Source: Bacillota bacterium
GTDB taxonomy: Bacteria > Bacillota > Clostridia > Monoglobales > Firm-18
Direction of reading: 5' to 3'
Length of the DNA stretch: 32,060 nucleotides
Assembly (NCBI GenBank): GCA_022706765.1
Contig: JAKJBX010000018.1
Span: 1-32,060 of the forward strand
Position 1 is the stretch's first letter; the number at the start of each line of letters is the position of its first letter. Both the position numbers and the translations under genes were made by a program. Under the pieces are notes generated by a model. The model was not told where the DNA came from and made no database searches. It worked only from the letters and a program-made list of their open reading frames with translations. This document shows positions 24,736 to 32,060 of this stretch, piece by piece.

Positions 24736-24957
24736 TTACTTCTCTGAATGGGATTTAGCGGACTCGCCGTGGAAAATAAAATCGTCCAAATCTCCCTTTT
24801 TGGGCGGGTTTGGATTTTTTATATGGCGGGAGATTGAGAATTCGCCTTCGCATAGAAGTATGGGACGCAGCCCCTGACAAGGACGCTCGTCGACGCTTCT
24901 GAAACGCCTGTGGCGTTTTGACACCGACGGTTTTTGGTAGGCTCTTTTGCCCAGCAT
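24736..24957 (-). CDS. possible small basic protein of unknown function
   Basis: A 73-residue minus-strand frame starting MLGKRAYQKPSVSKRHRRFR. In favour: the start at 24957 is preceded by GGAGGTGA at 6 nt, one of the best ribosome sites in the window, and by TATAAT on the minus strand at 24985-24980. It is divergent from the DUF262 gene across an AT-rich region. Against: no family likeness, a plus-strand terminator and another hairpin lie within it, and the C-terminal half reads like translated structured DNA. The true peptide could be shorter or absent. Confidence 0.35.
   Translation of the reverse strand: MLGKRAYQKPSVSKRHRRFRSVDERPCQGLRPILLCEGEFSISRHIKNPNPPKKGDLDDFIFHGESAKSHSEK
24785..24820 (+). 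terminator. terminator for guaB-dusB
   Basis: CCAAATCTCCC (24786-24796) pairs with GGGCGGGTTTGG (24802-24813) with small mismatches, followed by ATTTTTT. It is about 190 nt past the dusB stop; the stretch between (24597-24784) shows no gene. Confidence 0.6.
24902..24918. other. short GC hairpin
   Basis: AAACGCC and GGCGTTT with a 3-nt loop, resembling the hairpin at 12922-12940. Plus-strand T run of four. Possibly a second weak terminator. Confidence 0.4.
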
Positions 24958-25069
24958 GTTCTTCACCTCCGTAATGACTATTATATGCCATATATGCTTA
25001 TATTATATTAAGCCATTGTAAATAATGTGAAAACAAATGCCGGGTAAACGTACAAACAGGAGGATGCGC

Positions 25070-26941
25070 ATGGAACATTTGCAATCGTTGAAGAAAATAT
25101 TTCAAGACCAGTTGTTTATCATTCCGGACTATCAAAGGGGCTATGCGTGGGAAAAGCAGCAGTGGCAGGATTTACTTGATGATTTGGAGCTGTTGGACAG
25201 CGAACAGGACCACTACACGGGCACCTTGGTTATCCACCCGGAGGCTTCGGGCAAGGTTTCGGATGACAACGGCGACGACTATACCGTCTATAACGTTGTT
25301 GACGGGCAGCAGCGGCTGACGACGGTATCCATCCTGCTGAATGAGCTGATAAAGCAATTTGAAACCGCCGGCGACAAAACAAAGGCGGACGTCATGCGCA
25401 CACGTTATATTGCAACGGTCAGGGGCGGCAAGCCATTGCCGAAGCTCAGGCTGAACAGGGATACGAACGACTTTTATACCAACAATATTATTGCGGCGCA
25501 AAAGGATATTTCGCACGCGCCGTCGATCAGGAGCGAAGCCCGGCTTGCGGAGGCAAAGCGCTATTTCAATACATATTTTACTGAAAAACGTACCGTGCTG
25601 GGTGATAGCTATCCTGCCTGGCTTGAAGCCATGCGCACAAAAATGGTTTCGCAAATGAAATTGACGGTTTATGTAGTGCCGAAGGCTTCGGAGGTCGGTG
25701 TGATTTTTGAGGTGATGAACAATCGCGGAAAGCCGTTGACGCATATGGAAAGGGTGAAGAACTATCTGCTTTATGTTTGCGCGCGGCTTGAAAAGTCGGA
25801 CGGCGAGGAATTGGCGGAGGAAGTCAATCACACATGGACATATATTTACGAACGCATCATGCTCTGCGGCGGTTTTGGGTGGATGGAAGACTATCTCTTG
25901 CGGTACAACTGGATTATGACGCAGCACTATCAGCCGAAATACTGGAACGGCTACAACAGTGTCAAGGCGAAATACAGCCTCAAAGCCTACCATGACGACC
26001 TGCAAAAGCTGCGTGACGACATCCGCACATACGTATCCCTGCTTAAAAAATCCTGCAAGGCTTATTGTGATATCGCGAACCCCTCCGCCGCGGACGCGTT
26101 TGATGACATACAGGACGGGCGGATGAGAAAAGAAATCTCGGAGTATTCCATGAAGCTGATTCGGTTGGGGACGACCGCGACGTTTGCCCCGCTGCTGATG
26201 GCGGTGCGTTTGAGCGGCGAAAGCGGGGAAAAATACCTGCAAGTGCTGAAAATATGCGAACTGTACGCTTTCAGGGTGTTCAGGATGCTGGAGTTGCGCG
26301 CGAACAAGGGGCAGTCGCATTTTTTCTGGTCGGCGCATGAGTATTTTAACAACCGCTTGACGTTTGACGGTATGTACAGCGGGCTGCACAGCCTTTTGAC
26401 GCGGGTTTGCCCGGAGTCTGCCTATGTGCAGGAAGTCGACTATGTTGGCGATTGGTATAATTGGTATGGTCTGAAATATTTGCTTTACGAGTATGAGCTT
26501 CACCTGATTACGCAAAACGGGTATCCGATGTACCTTAATTGGGAGGTTTTTTCGCAAAAGGATAAAAAAGATACCGTAGAGCATATTTTGCCGCAGACGC
26601 CGGACAGACCGTATTGGAGGAAGCACTGGAAGAAGCGGGAAATCAATGAAGCGCTGAGCGATATAGGGAATTTGGTGGTCACGTTCGACAACAGCAGTTA
26701 CGGCAACAAGGGATTTCCCGATAAAAAGGGCAAACCGGGTGAGGGCGTATGCTATGCCAATTCTCCGTTGTTTTCCGAGAAGACGCTTTGCAAATATGCG
26801 GATTGGGACTATGCGGCGTTTCTTGAACGGCGCGATAAAATCGCGGACTGGATGAAAGAACGCTGGTACATAGCCGATTACGCCTCTGGTACATCTGTGG
26901 AGGACATCGGGGATGATGAGGACGATACGGAAATGCAATAA
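25070..26941 (+). CDS. DUF262-DUF1524 protein (GmrSD-like, modification-dependent restriction type)
   Basis: 623 residues. The N-terminal DUF262 domain has IIPDYQRGYAWEKQQWQDLL, the ParB/Srx-like DGQQRLTT (78-85) and EVMNNRGKPLTHMERVKNYL. The middle is helical. The C-terminal DUF1524 domain has the His-Asn-His-type motif DTVEHILPQ (501-509) followed by LSDIGNLVVTFDNSSYGNKG. Proteins with both domains include GmrSD-type enzymes that use NTP and cut DNA with modified bases, so phage defence is likely; the target modification cannot be told. ATG 25070 is 6 nt from AGGAGG; ATG 25064 would touch it. It stands alone with its own terminator; no methyltransferase or dnd-type genes are beside it. Confidence 0.87.
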   Translation: MEHLQSLKKIFQDQLFIIPDYQRGYAWEKQQWQDLLDDLELLDSEQDHYTGTLVIHPEASGKVSDDNGDDYTVYNVVDGQQRLTTVSILLNELIKQFETAGDKTKADVMRTRYIATVRGGKPLPKLRLNRDTNDFYTNNIIAAQKDISHAPSIRSEARLAEAKRYFNTYFTEKRTVLGDSYPAWLEAMRTKMVSQMKLTVYVVPKASEVGVIFEVMNNRGKPLTHMERVKNYLLYVCARLEKSDGEELAEEVNHTWTYIYERIMLCGGFGWMEDYLLRYNWIMTQHYQPKYWNGYNSVKAKYSLKAYHDDLQKLRDDIRTYVSLLKKSCKAYCDIANPSAADAFDDIQDGRMRKEISEYSMKLIRLGTTATFAPLLMAVRLSGESGEKYLQVLKICELYAFRVFRMLELRANKGQSHFFWSAHEYFNNRLTFDGMYSGLHSLLTRVCPESAYVQEVDYVGDWYNWYGLKYLLYEYELHLITQNGYPMYLNWEVFSQKDKKDTVEHILPQTPDRPYWRKHWKKREINEALSDIGNLVVTFDNSSYGNKGFPDKKGKPGEGVCYANSPLFSEKTLCKYADWDYAAFLERRDKIADWMKERWYIADYASGTSVEDIGDDEDDTEMQ

Positions 26942-26974
26942 ATGCCGTGCAGGGAAACCCTGCACGGCATTTTT
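26941..26974. terminator. terminator between convergent genes
   Basis: A perfect 14-bp stem, AATGCCGTGCAGGG (26941-26954) with 26958-26971, 3-nt loop and T run to 26974. It serves the DUF262 gene and perhaps the convergent gene. Confidence 0.92.
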
Positions 26975-26997
26975 AGCGATGTTTTAAGATTTGCCGC

Positions 26998-29064
26998 TTA
27001 TAACGGCGTCGCCGTCAGCACAACCTGGTTGGCGTCCTCGTTCGCGGCGGGCGAGCAGTCGGCGGCGCGGATGACAAAGTAATACGTTTCGCCCGGGGTC
27101 AGCCCGTCAACGACCGCCTCGTACGGGAAGGTGGTTGGCGATACGCCGCCGGAATACCCCTCGCCGACAGACGGAATTAAAAATTGCTTTGTTGCGGTTG
27201 AAAGCTTGGGGTCGCCTTGGAAATCAAACGGCTTGTTTTGGTAGTAGGCGACATAGCGCACCCGGTTTTTGTCCAGCGCGACGTCCCACCGCAGCACCAC
27301 GCCGCCCCTTTGCGCGACTGCCTGCTGTATGCCGGTACGCGGCGCGGGCGCGTAGGGCGGCCAGCTCGGGCTGGCGTTGTAGGTCGCGCTCCAAACCGGC
27401 GGGTCGGTGTCGTTGATATTGGCGTATGTCCGCACGAAATCGTTGACCAGCAGCACCCCGCCGTCGGTGATGTAATGGTTGAAGCCCGCGATTTCCTCGG
27501 TCTCCCGGATGTCCTCCAAGAAGGACGCCATCCCCTGCTGTGACCTGCCCGTCAGGGTGTCGGTAGGCGTTTCGCTGCCCGCCGCATAGCCAAGGGACAG
27601 CACCTTAAAGCCGTCCGCACGCCCCGCCTCCGCCATGATTTTGGGCATATAGGCGTGCTTGTTGTCCCGGAAGAACGCCGCGTTAAAGGCAGCCGACGGG
27701 TCGGAGTCGAGGCGGTAGCTCTCGAACATTAAAAAGTCGATGCTCTGCCTTGTGCAGAATTGATAGTGCGGCAGCCGGGGGTCGAAGAAGAACAGCCCCC
27801 GGTTTTGCAGGACATATTTGCCGGGATAGCTGTCCCGCACCCGTGCGATGAATTCCGAAAATCCCGGCGCAGTCCACTCGAACTCCGACTGGTTGAAGCT
27901 GCTCGCGTCGGTGTAGGAGTTGGGCGCGCAGGTGTCGATGGTGTCCAAAAACACACCGTCACAGCCCAAAGAGCGCCCGAAGCTGTCGGTCATGATTTCC
28001 TTTAAGCCCGGCAGGTTGTCGGCGCTGTCGATGGTCATATAGCTGACCGTCTCGAACCATGCGGGGTCGCCCGCGTTGACGAACGCGCCCTTGAAGTGCT
28101 TGTTGATGTCGGGGATACCGTTGAAGTCGTTGTCGTCGAGGAAGTACGACGCGAAGCCGCCGCCCCCGGGCGAAGCCGCCCCCCTGCGGTCGACGTTGTC
28201 AAACGTGCCGCCGCCGTTCGGGTGCGGTCCCCTCGGGTCGACGCGGGGCCCCGTACCGTCGCCCTTAAACCTCGGGTCGGTCAATATCTGCTCCTCGGTC
28301 AGGCTGGCGGTGCGCATATCCTCGCCTACCGAGATATAGCCGAGCACGATGACGTCGTCACCCGGGTCGTCCGGGTCGACGCCCCTGCGGATGTCCTGCA
28401 CCTGCTCCCGCGTGAGGTCGCCCATTAAGGGGTGCAAAATTACTAAGTCATAGGTCTTTGCTACCGCCGTCTTTTCGGCGTCGAGCTTGCCGTAATACAC
28501 CATATAATTCAGCCTGCCGACCGTGTCCTTAAAGGACTTTTTCAGCACGCCGAAAAAAGCGCTGTCCGCCGTCCAGACCGTATCGGTCAGCACGATGATG
28601 CCGCTGTCGTAAAAGACCTGTTTGCCTAAAACGTCCTCGCACAGCCGCCGCAGCGGTATGTAGACCCGGTTGCCGGTCAACTCCGCCGGCACGTCCAAAA
28701 GGATTTCATGACCGTTCACGACCATCCTGTCGCTGCCGAGGATGATTTTCGCGGTGCTGCCGCCGAATACGACGGTGGCGGTAGCGGAAACGTCGTCCCA
28801 TGCGACCTTTGCGCCGAAGCTCTCGGAGATGAAACGGATGGGCAGCAGCGTCCTGCCGTCCTTGACAAACGGCACGATGCGGGGGTTGGCGGGGTCGATG
28901 TTCTTTTCCTCGAGCCGCACGAACGCCTTGGGGCTGCCGATTTTCAGCGCAACGGCGCCTTTGAGGCTGTTCCAGCCCGTATCCGCCGCATAGACGTTAA
29001 AGACGCCGGAGCACAGCGACAATGCCAGCGTCAGGGGTAATAAGGTTTTCGCGAAAAGCCGCAT
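26998..29064 (-). CDS. secreted GH114-like glycosidase with copper-amine-oxidase-like N-domain
   Basis: 688 residues. Signal peptide (1-27: MRLFAKTLLPLTLALSLCSG to VYA); a stalk domain of the copper amine oxidase N type (about 55-145: VPFVKDGRTLLPIRFISESF, RVYIPLRRLCEDVLGK); a GH114/TM1410-type barrel (about 165-530) with VIVLGYISVGED, CDGVFLDTIDTC and VLQNRGLFFF; and a fibronectin III-like end (about 560-688, TPGETYYFVIRAAD). GH114 relatives cut alpha-1,4-linked galactosaminan, as in the PelA hydrolase, so it may trim an amino-sugar polysaccharide; substrate not shown. A Gly/Pro/Asp-rich insert (about 275-310, RVDPRGPHPNGGGTF) is unusual. ATG 29064 follows GGAAGGG; a GTG three codons earlier is possible. 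Confidence 0.85.
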   Translation of the reverse strand: MRLFAKTLLPLTLALSLCSGVFNVYAADTGWNSLKGAVALKIGSPKAFVRLEEKNIDPANPRIVPFVKDGRTLLPIRFISESFGAKVAWDDVSATATVVFGGSTAKIILGSDRMVVNGHEILLDVPAELTGNRVYIPLRRLCEDVLGKQVFYDSGIIVLTDTVWTADSAFFGVLKKSFKDTVGRLNYMVYYGKLDAEKTAVAKTYDLVILHPLMGDLTREQVQDIRRGVDPDDPGDDVIVLGYISVGEDMRTASLTEEQILTDPRFKGDGTGPRVDPRGPHPNGGGTFDNVDRRGAASPGGGGFASYFLDDNDFNGIPDINKHFKGAFVNAGDPAWFETVSYMTIDSADNLPGLKEIMTDSFGRSLGCDGVFLDTIDTCAPNSYTDASSFNQSEFEWTAPGFSEFIARVRDSYPGKYVLQNRGLFFFDPRLPHYQFCTRQSIDFLMFESYRLDSDPSAAFNAAFFRDNKHAYMPKIMAEAGRADGFKVLSLGYAAGSETPTDTLTGRSQQGMASFLEDIRETEEIAGFNHYITDGGVLLVNDFVRTYANINDTDPPVWSATYNASPSWPPYAPAPRTGIQQAVAQRGGVVLRWDVALDKNRVRYVAYYQNKPFDFQGDPKLSTATKQFLIPSVGEGYSGGVSPTTFPYEAVVDGLTPGETYYFVIRAADCSPAANEDANQVVLTATPL

Positions 29065-29150
29065 ACCTGTCACCCTTCCATAATTTTTTTTGTAAATACT
29101 TGCATTTTACATTCTCTTATGATAAAATATTCTCAACGGAAGCACGGAAA

Positions 29151-29199
29151 AATAAAAAAGCGCGGCAGGACAATGTGTCTGACCACACATTGCCCCTGC
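29151..29199 (-). terminator. terminator of the putative small RNA
   Basis: Minus-strand stem of 5 + 8 bp with a small internal bulge (29195-29199/29165-29169 and 29185-29192/29171-29178), loop of 6 nt, followed after CGCG by a T-rich tail. Confidence 0.75.
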
Positions 29200-29244
29200 A
29201 TAAAGGTGACCACCACCTATACGCAACCGGATAACCGGCACCGC
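29151..29244 (-). ncRNA. putative small structured RNA or attenuator leader
   Basis: Between a strong minus-strand promoter and a terminator lie three hairpins in about 95 nt: CCGG-N4-CCGG (29238-29227), an 11-bp imperfect stem (29224-29198, GGTG/CACC core), and a terminator stem (29199-29195 and 29192-29185 with 29178-29171 and 29169-29165) followed by TTTTTTATTTTT. No minus-strand frame with a ribosome site fits inside. The next gene, the GH114-like protein, begins 87 nt further on, so this could be a leader with conditional termination or a separate small RNA. I cannot assign an RNA family. Confidence 0.5.
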
Positions 29245-29250
29245 TCCCTC

Positions 29251-29279
29251 ATTATACCACATTCCCGCCCCGATTTCAA
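29251..29279 (-). promoter_or_regulatory. promoter of the putative small RNA / GH114 leader
   Basis: On the minus strand TTGAAA (29279-29274), 17-nt spacer, TATAAT (29256-29251). Start expected near 29244. Confidence 0.8.
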
Positions 29280-29466
29280 GGGGGAGGAAGGGGGGAACGG
29301 GTCGGCGTTCGGCTAAGCTCATGATATGATGAAGCGTATGGGTATAATGCTACGGCATGCCTATGCGCTTTTTACGTTTGGAAGTGTTTCCGGTAAACCG
29401 GGACGGCGCTCCGCCTTGCGCGGGCGCCCCACCCCGGGATTATCGGAAGCTAAGGGGAAGAAGTGT

Positions 29467-29751
29467 ATGCATTACGAACTGAATTTTTTGAAGACGCTGT
29501 TTGAGAGCGACGTTTACGCTGCGCTTCGGCAGGAATACTGCGGCAAGGAGGATCAGGGCATCGTCAACGACGTGCTTGAAACAGGCAAGGCGCTGAGCGA
29601 CCTGTTGTCAGAACCGGCACAGCTGGTGTTTTTGATGTACGGCGACGTGCAAAAGGCGTATGCCAAAGCCGCCGAATTCAACGGCTTCATACGGGGCTTT
29701 CACCTCGGCGCGGGCTGTATGCTCGACGCGATGGGGAAGGGGAAGCCGTGA
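29467..29751 (+). CDS. DUF6809-type small protein
   Basis: 94 residues, acidic to neutral and helical: MHYELNFLKTLFESDVYAAL, then a region ending FNGFIRGFHLGAGCMLDAMG. The FI-x-GF-x-LG ending and size match a family of small clostridial proteins I know as DUF6809; function unknown. A broken relative lies at 9762-9968. ATG 29467 follows AGGGGA at about 10 nt; an upstream in-frame reading to 29326 is not supported by composition. A TATAAT at 29343-29348 (weak -35) would give a GC-rich leader of about 110 nt that can fold (CCGGTAAACCGG near 29389). A strong terminator follows. Confidence 0.75.
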   Translation: MHYELNFLKTLFESDVYAALRQEYCGKEDQGIVNDVLETGKALSDLLSEPAQLVFLMYGDVQKAYAKAAEFNGFIRGFHLGAGCMLDAMGKGKP

Positions 29752-29764
29752 AATAATACGAAAG

Positions 29765-29811
29765 GGGTCTGTGTCAGGGATTTTTAAATCCGATGATACA
29801 GACCCTTTTTT
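29765..29811 (+). terminator. terminator after the DUF6809-type gene
   Basis: GGGTCTGT (29765-29772) pairs with ACAGACCC (29798-29805), with an inner GGATTT/AAATCC helix, and T run to 29811. Confidence 0.85.
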
Positions 29812-29838
29812 AGCTTTGGAATGATAATAGTCAGCGTT

Positions 29839-32060
29839 CTACCGTATCTCAAATACAATCGGTCCCGACAGCGGTTCCATTGTGTTTGCGTTCCAAATGA
29901 AAACTTTGGCAGGATAGGCGGTAACATTTGAGACATTGGCATTGATATTTGTAAAATGGATGGTGTTTTCGCCTTCATCTAAAATGATATCAGTTTCAGT
30001 CTTTATAAATTCCATTTTGCTGTTAGCGTTATAAAACACTAATATAGCGGATATGTTTGGTGTATCCTCTGTATTGTTGGTTACTTTGACCGTAAGTGTT
30101 CCTGTAATTTTATTATCTGATATGCTCAGGGTATTTCCGGAGATTTCTGCGAAATAGTCACCGCTGCTGTGTGAAAAATATTCGTACACACCGGCAAACG
30201 TAATATTGGAACTCTTAACGGTAACTTCAACCTTTCCGCCGCCGGGAATGTTCATGTTTGATTTTGTGGTTTCGTTATGAGCTTCCGTGACTGCGCCGGA
30301 TTGGTTGTATATCGCATAGCCTACCGTGTTACTGCTGTTATATAACGGGAGTGTGCTTTTATAACTGTTGGAAAAATTACCGCTTGCGTTTTCAAACATT
30401 GTCACCCTTCTAAGCGCCGGATAATTGCGTTTTGATAAAGTAAACACTTCCGATAATGCGGCAATGCTAAGGTTTGATGATAAAGTCGTCATTGCCATTC
30501 TGTAACCCGATAAAACGGTTATTTCCTTTGCAGTGCTGTCCATACCGCTGCCGGTGACATTGCCATCCTCGTCATAAGTGACGTAATCGTACACGTCGGT
30601 ATTGATAAATATTTTATGGTCACGCATTGAGGTGTTTTCAACGATGTACGTTTCACCCAAACTTAAATATTGATGCTTGAAGGTCGCAGCGGCTGCACGT
30701 TCTACGCTGAACTGCGCTTTCATACTTGACACAGACAGGGAACCCAAAGCGGTGATTTTAATCCAGCCCTCACTCGGAATCAATAGCGTCGTATTAGTCG
30801 CTTCCGTCGCATAACTTTTGATACTGCCGTCAAGGTTATAAATAATGTAATCAAAAACGTGACCGTTTGTAAATATATTATAATCCCGCATAGATGTGTT
30901 TGTGAATTGGTATGTTTCCCCAATCGGAATGGTGTCATGGTTAAATATCTGCGCCGCCTGTTTGACCACGGTAAATTTATCGTATAATGCGTTAATTGAC
31001 AGGTTGGCGGAATTAGAAGTTATGTCTGCGTAACATCCCGCGGGGATGCTGACGGTTTGAGCAGTCTTGCCCGTTTCATAAGTATTGATTGTGCTATTGC
31101 TGTTGTAAATAATCATATCATAAGAATTGCCGTTTGTGAAAATATTTAAAGCTGTTGCCGAAGTGTTTGTGAAACGGTACGTTTCACCCAAATGTGTGTC
31201 TGCTTTTCGGAAAACAGGGTCGTTGACTTCAACCATTGCCACGGTTGACGGCAATTCTAAGGAATAATAATTCGACGCCGCAGCCGATACGATAGCCTTT
31301 CCGCCTGCGGGAATCGTTATTTTTGATGTGCTGCAGACACCATAAGATACCATGCTGTTGTTTGCGGCATACACGATATAATCAGCGCTTGCCCCGCCGA
31401 AATAAGACAGTTCAAAGGCAACGGAGCCGTTGTTTGTATAGGAATAAGTTTTGCCCGGTGTGATTTCAGTAAATGCGGGGGTGGATGATGTGTCTCTGGT
31501 TAATGTGAATTTTTCGTATAATCCGTCATATTCCAGGTCTGAATTGCGAGAAATAACCGTTATTTTATTACCAGGCAATATTTCCAAACTGCTCATGTTA
31601 ACAATATTTGTTTTTGAGGAAACAACATCACCTAAGGCATTATAAATCGTATAATCCCTGGTACCGCTTGAAGACAACAGATTGTACGGCTCGTCACCTG
31701 TGTTGGTGAAAGAATAAGTTTCACCGGCAGGGATGGTGACTTTTTTAAATACGGGGATTACCTGTTTTTTCAAATCGAAATTTTCATAAAGACCGGCACA
31801 CTCAAAACTTGAATAGCGAGAGGTGATTTTTATGGTACTTCCAGCCGGAATATTAAGCGCTGTAAAGTAAGAATTCTTTACATAACTTGTGATGCTGCCA
31901 TCTTTCGCATACAGGACATAATCCCTGTCCTGGCTTGTAGACAACAAATTATACGACTCGTCACCCGTGTTGGTGAAAGAATAAGTTTCACCGACAGGGA
32001 TAGTCACTTTTTTAAATACTGGTGTAACTTGTTTTATTACATCAAAATTTTCATAAAGAC
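29839..32060 (-). CDS. large repeat-containing surface protein (5' end beyond the window)
   Basis: The minus-strand frame is open to the right edge; the N-terminus is missing, so 740 residues are seen. It is built of about seven repeats of ~85-90 residues. Each has GETYSFTNTGDE-like, a DYxIYN/DYVIY strand, IPAGxxIKITSxxS and LYExF; the first two full repeats are closest (VFKKVTIPAGETYSFTNTGD) and later ones diverge. The last ~100 residues form a different Ig-like module ending YPAKVFIWNANTMEPLSGPI, similar to the end of the GLUG protein at 20579-22018. It is expected to be exported and to act in adhesion or as a surface layer part; no cell-wall sorting motif is seen at the C-terminus. AT-rich compared with the core genes. 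Confidence 0.8.
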   Translation of the reverse strand, partial: LYENFDVIKQVTPVFKKVTIPVGETYSFTNTGDESYNLLSTSQDRDYVLYAKDGSITSYVKNSYFTALNIPAGSTIKITSRYSSFECAGLYENFDLKKQVIPVFKKVTIPAGETYSFTNTGDEPYNLLSSSGTRDYTIYNALGDVVSSKTNIVNMSSLEILPGNKITVISRNSDLEYDGLYEKFTLTRDTSSTPAFTEITPGKTYSYTNNGSVAFELSYFGGASADYIVYAANNSMVSYGVCSTSKITIPAGGKAIVSAAASNYYSLELPSTVAMVEVNDPVFRKADTHLGETYRFTNTSATALNIFTNGNSYDMIIYNSNSTINTYETGKTAQTVSIPAGCYADITSNSANLSINALYDKFTVVKQAAQIFNHDTIPIGETYQFTNTSMRDYNIFTNGHVFDYIIYNLDGSIKSYATEATNTTLLIPSEGWIKITALGSLSVSSMKAQFSVERAAAATFKHQYLSLGETYIVENTSMRDHKIFINTDVYDYVTYDEDGNVTGSGMDSTAKEITVLSGYRMAMTTLSSNLSIAALSEVFTLSKRNYPALRRVTMFENASGNFSNSYKSTLPLYNSSNTVGYAIYNQSGAVTEAHNETTKSNMNIPGGGKVEVTVKSSNITFAGVYEYFSHSSGDYFAEISGNTLSISDNKITGTLTVKVTNNTEDTPNISAILVFYNANSKMEFIKTETDIILDEGENTIHFTNINANVSNVTAYPAKVFIWNANTMEPLSGPIVFEIR

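Noticed and set aside
25172..26965. 597-codon open frame on the minus strand
   Set aside because: It is antisense to the DUF262-DUF1524 gene, has no ribosome site or family likeness, and reflects codon bias on the other strand.
29119..29316. 65-codon plus-strand frame opposite the putative small RNA
   Set aside because: It translates hairpin and terminator sequence and has no convincing ribosome site.
29839..32060. CRISPR-like array suspected from regular repeats
   Set aside because: The periodicity is about 260-270 bases, in frame, and diverged; it is a protein repeat. No CRISPR array or cas gene is seen in the window.

Overview
The window looks like chromosome from a spore-forming, anaerobic, low-motility-signal member of the Clostridia (Ruminococcaceae/Oscillospirales-like). 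The evidence is the 3' end of an rRNA operon (5S), an alpha/beta-type small acid-soluble spore protein, the sleB-ypeB germination operon, a spore-photoproduct-lyase-family protein, a fermentative AdhE under Rex-like operators, WhiA, a DnaE-type polymerase, and secreted proteins with a copper-amine-oxidase-like N-terminal domain. Core genes are GC-rich; several accessory stretches (roughly 8.6-11.5 kb, 20.5-22.1 kb, 29.8-32.1 kb) are visibly AT-richer. The assignment to a lineage is inference from gene content.

Layout. 1-0.9 kb: 5S rRNA with terminator, then a MNT/HepT toxin-antitoxin pair whose promoter is overlapped by an inverted repeat. 0.9-2.0 kb: class 3 lipase, then about 340 bases of structured DNA without a gene. 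2.0-7.0 kb: adhE (with a ~90-residue extra N-terminus and two Rex-like operators), a secreted SIMPL-domain protein, and an aldo/keto reductase with a C-terminal ferredoxin-like domain. 7.0-8.4 kb: a 370-base spacer with terminator-like hairpins and a radical SAM protein of the spore photoproduct lyase family.

8.4-12.9 kb is the most unusual region: a minus-strand array of polymorphic toxin/immunity cassettes. One toxin is full length (MuF phage-head-like N-terminal domain, hydrophobic pre-toxin segment, C-terminal toxin tip) and is followed by its immunity gene. Downstream lie two further toxin tips with their own immunity genes but without the N-terminal delivery domain, a third small copy of the conserved core, a broken IS110-type transposase end and a broken DUF6809-type gene. 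The shared core between the full-length and orphan toxins could allow tip exchange by recombination.

13.0-16.2 kb: sleB-ypeB, a small acid-soluble spore protein, and a divergent pair (XRE regulator / SLOG-domain protein) separated by a perfect 40-bp palindrome. 16.2-24.6 kb: whiA (frameshifted) and dnaE overlap; guaB and dusB overlap. Between dnaE and guaB an AT-rich secreted GLUG-repeat protein gene has been inserted, flanked by 24-bp direct repeats that also supply the -35 element of both downstream promoters. 24.6-26.9 kb: a possible small divergent ORF and a DUF262-DUF1524 protein resembling type IV (modification-dependent) restriction enzymes. 27.0-29.3 kb: a secreted GH114-like glycosidase on the minus strand, preceded by a well-defined promoter, a compact three-hairpin RNA and a terminator. 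29.4-32.1 kb: a small DUF6809-type protein and the 3' part of a large repeat protein running off the right edge, whose C-terminal module resembles that of the GLUG protein.
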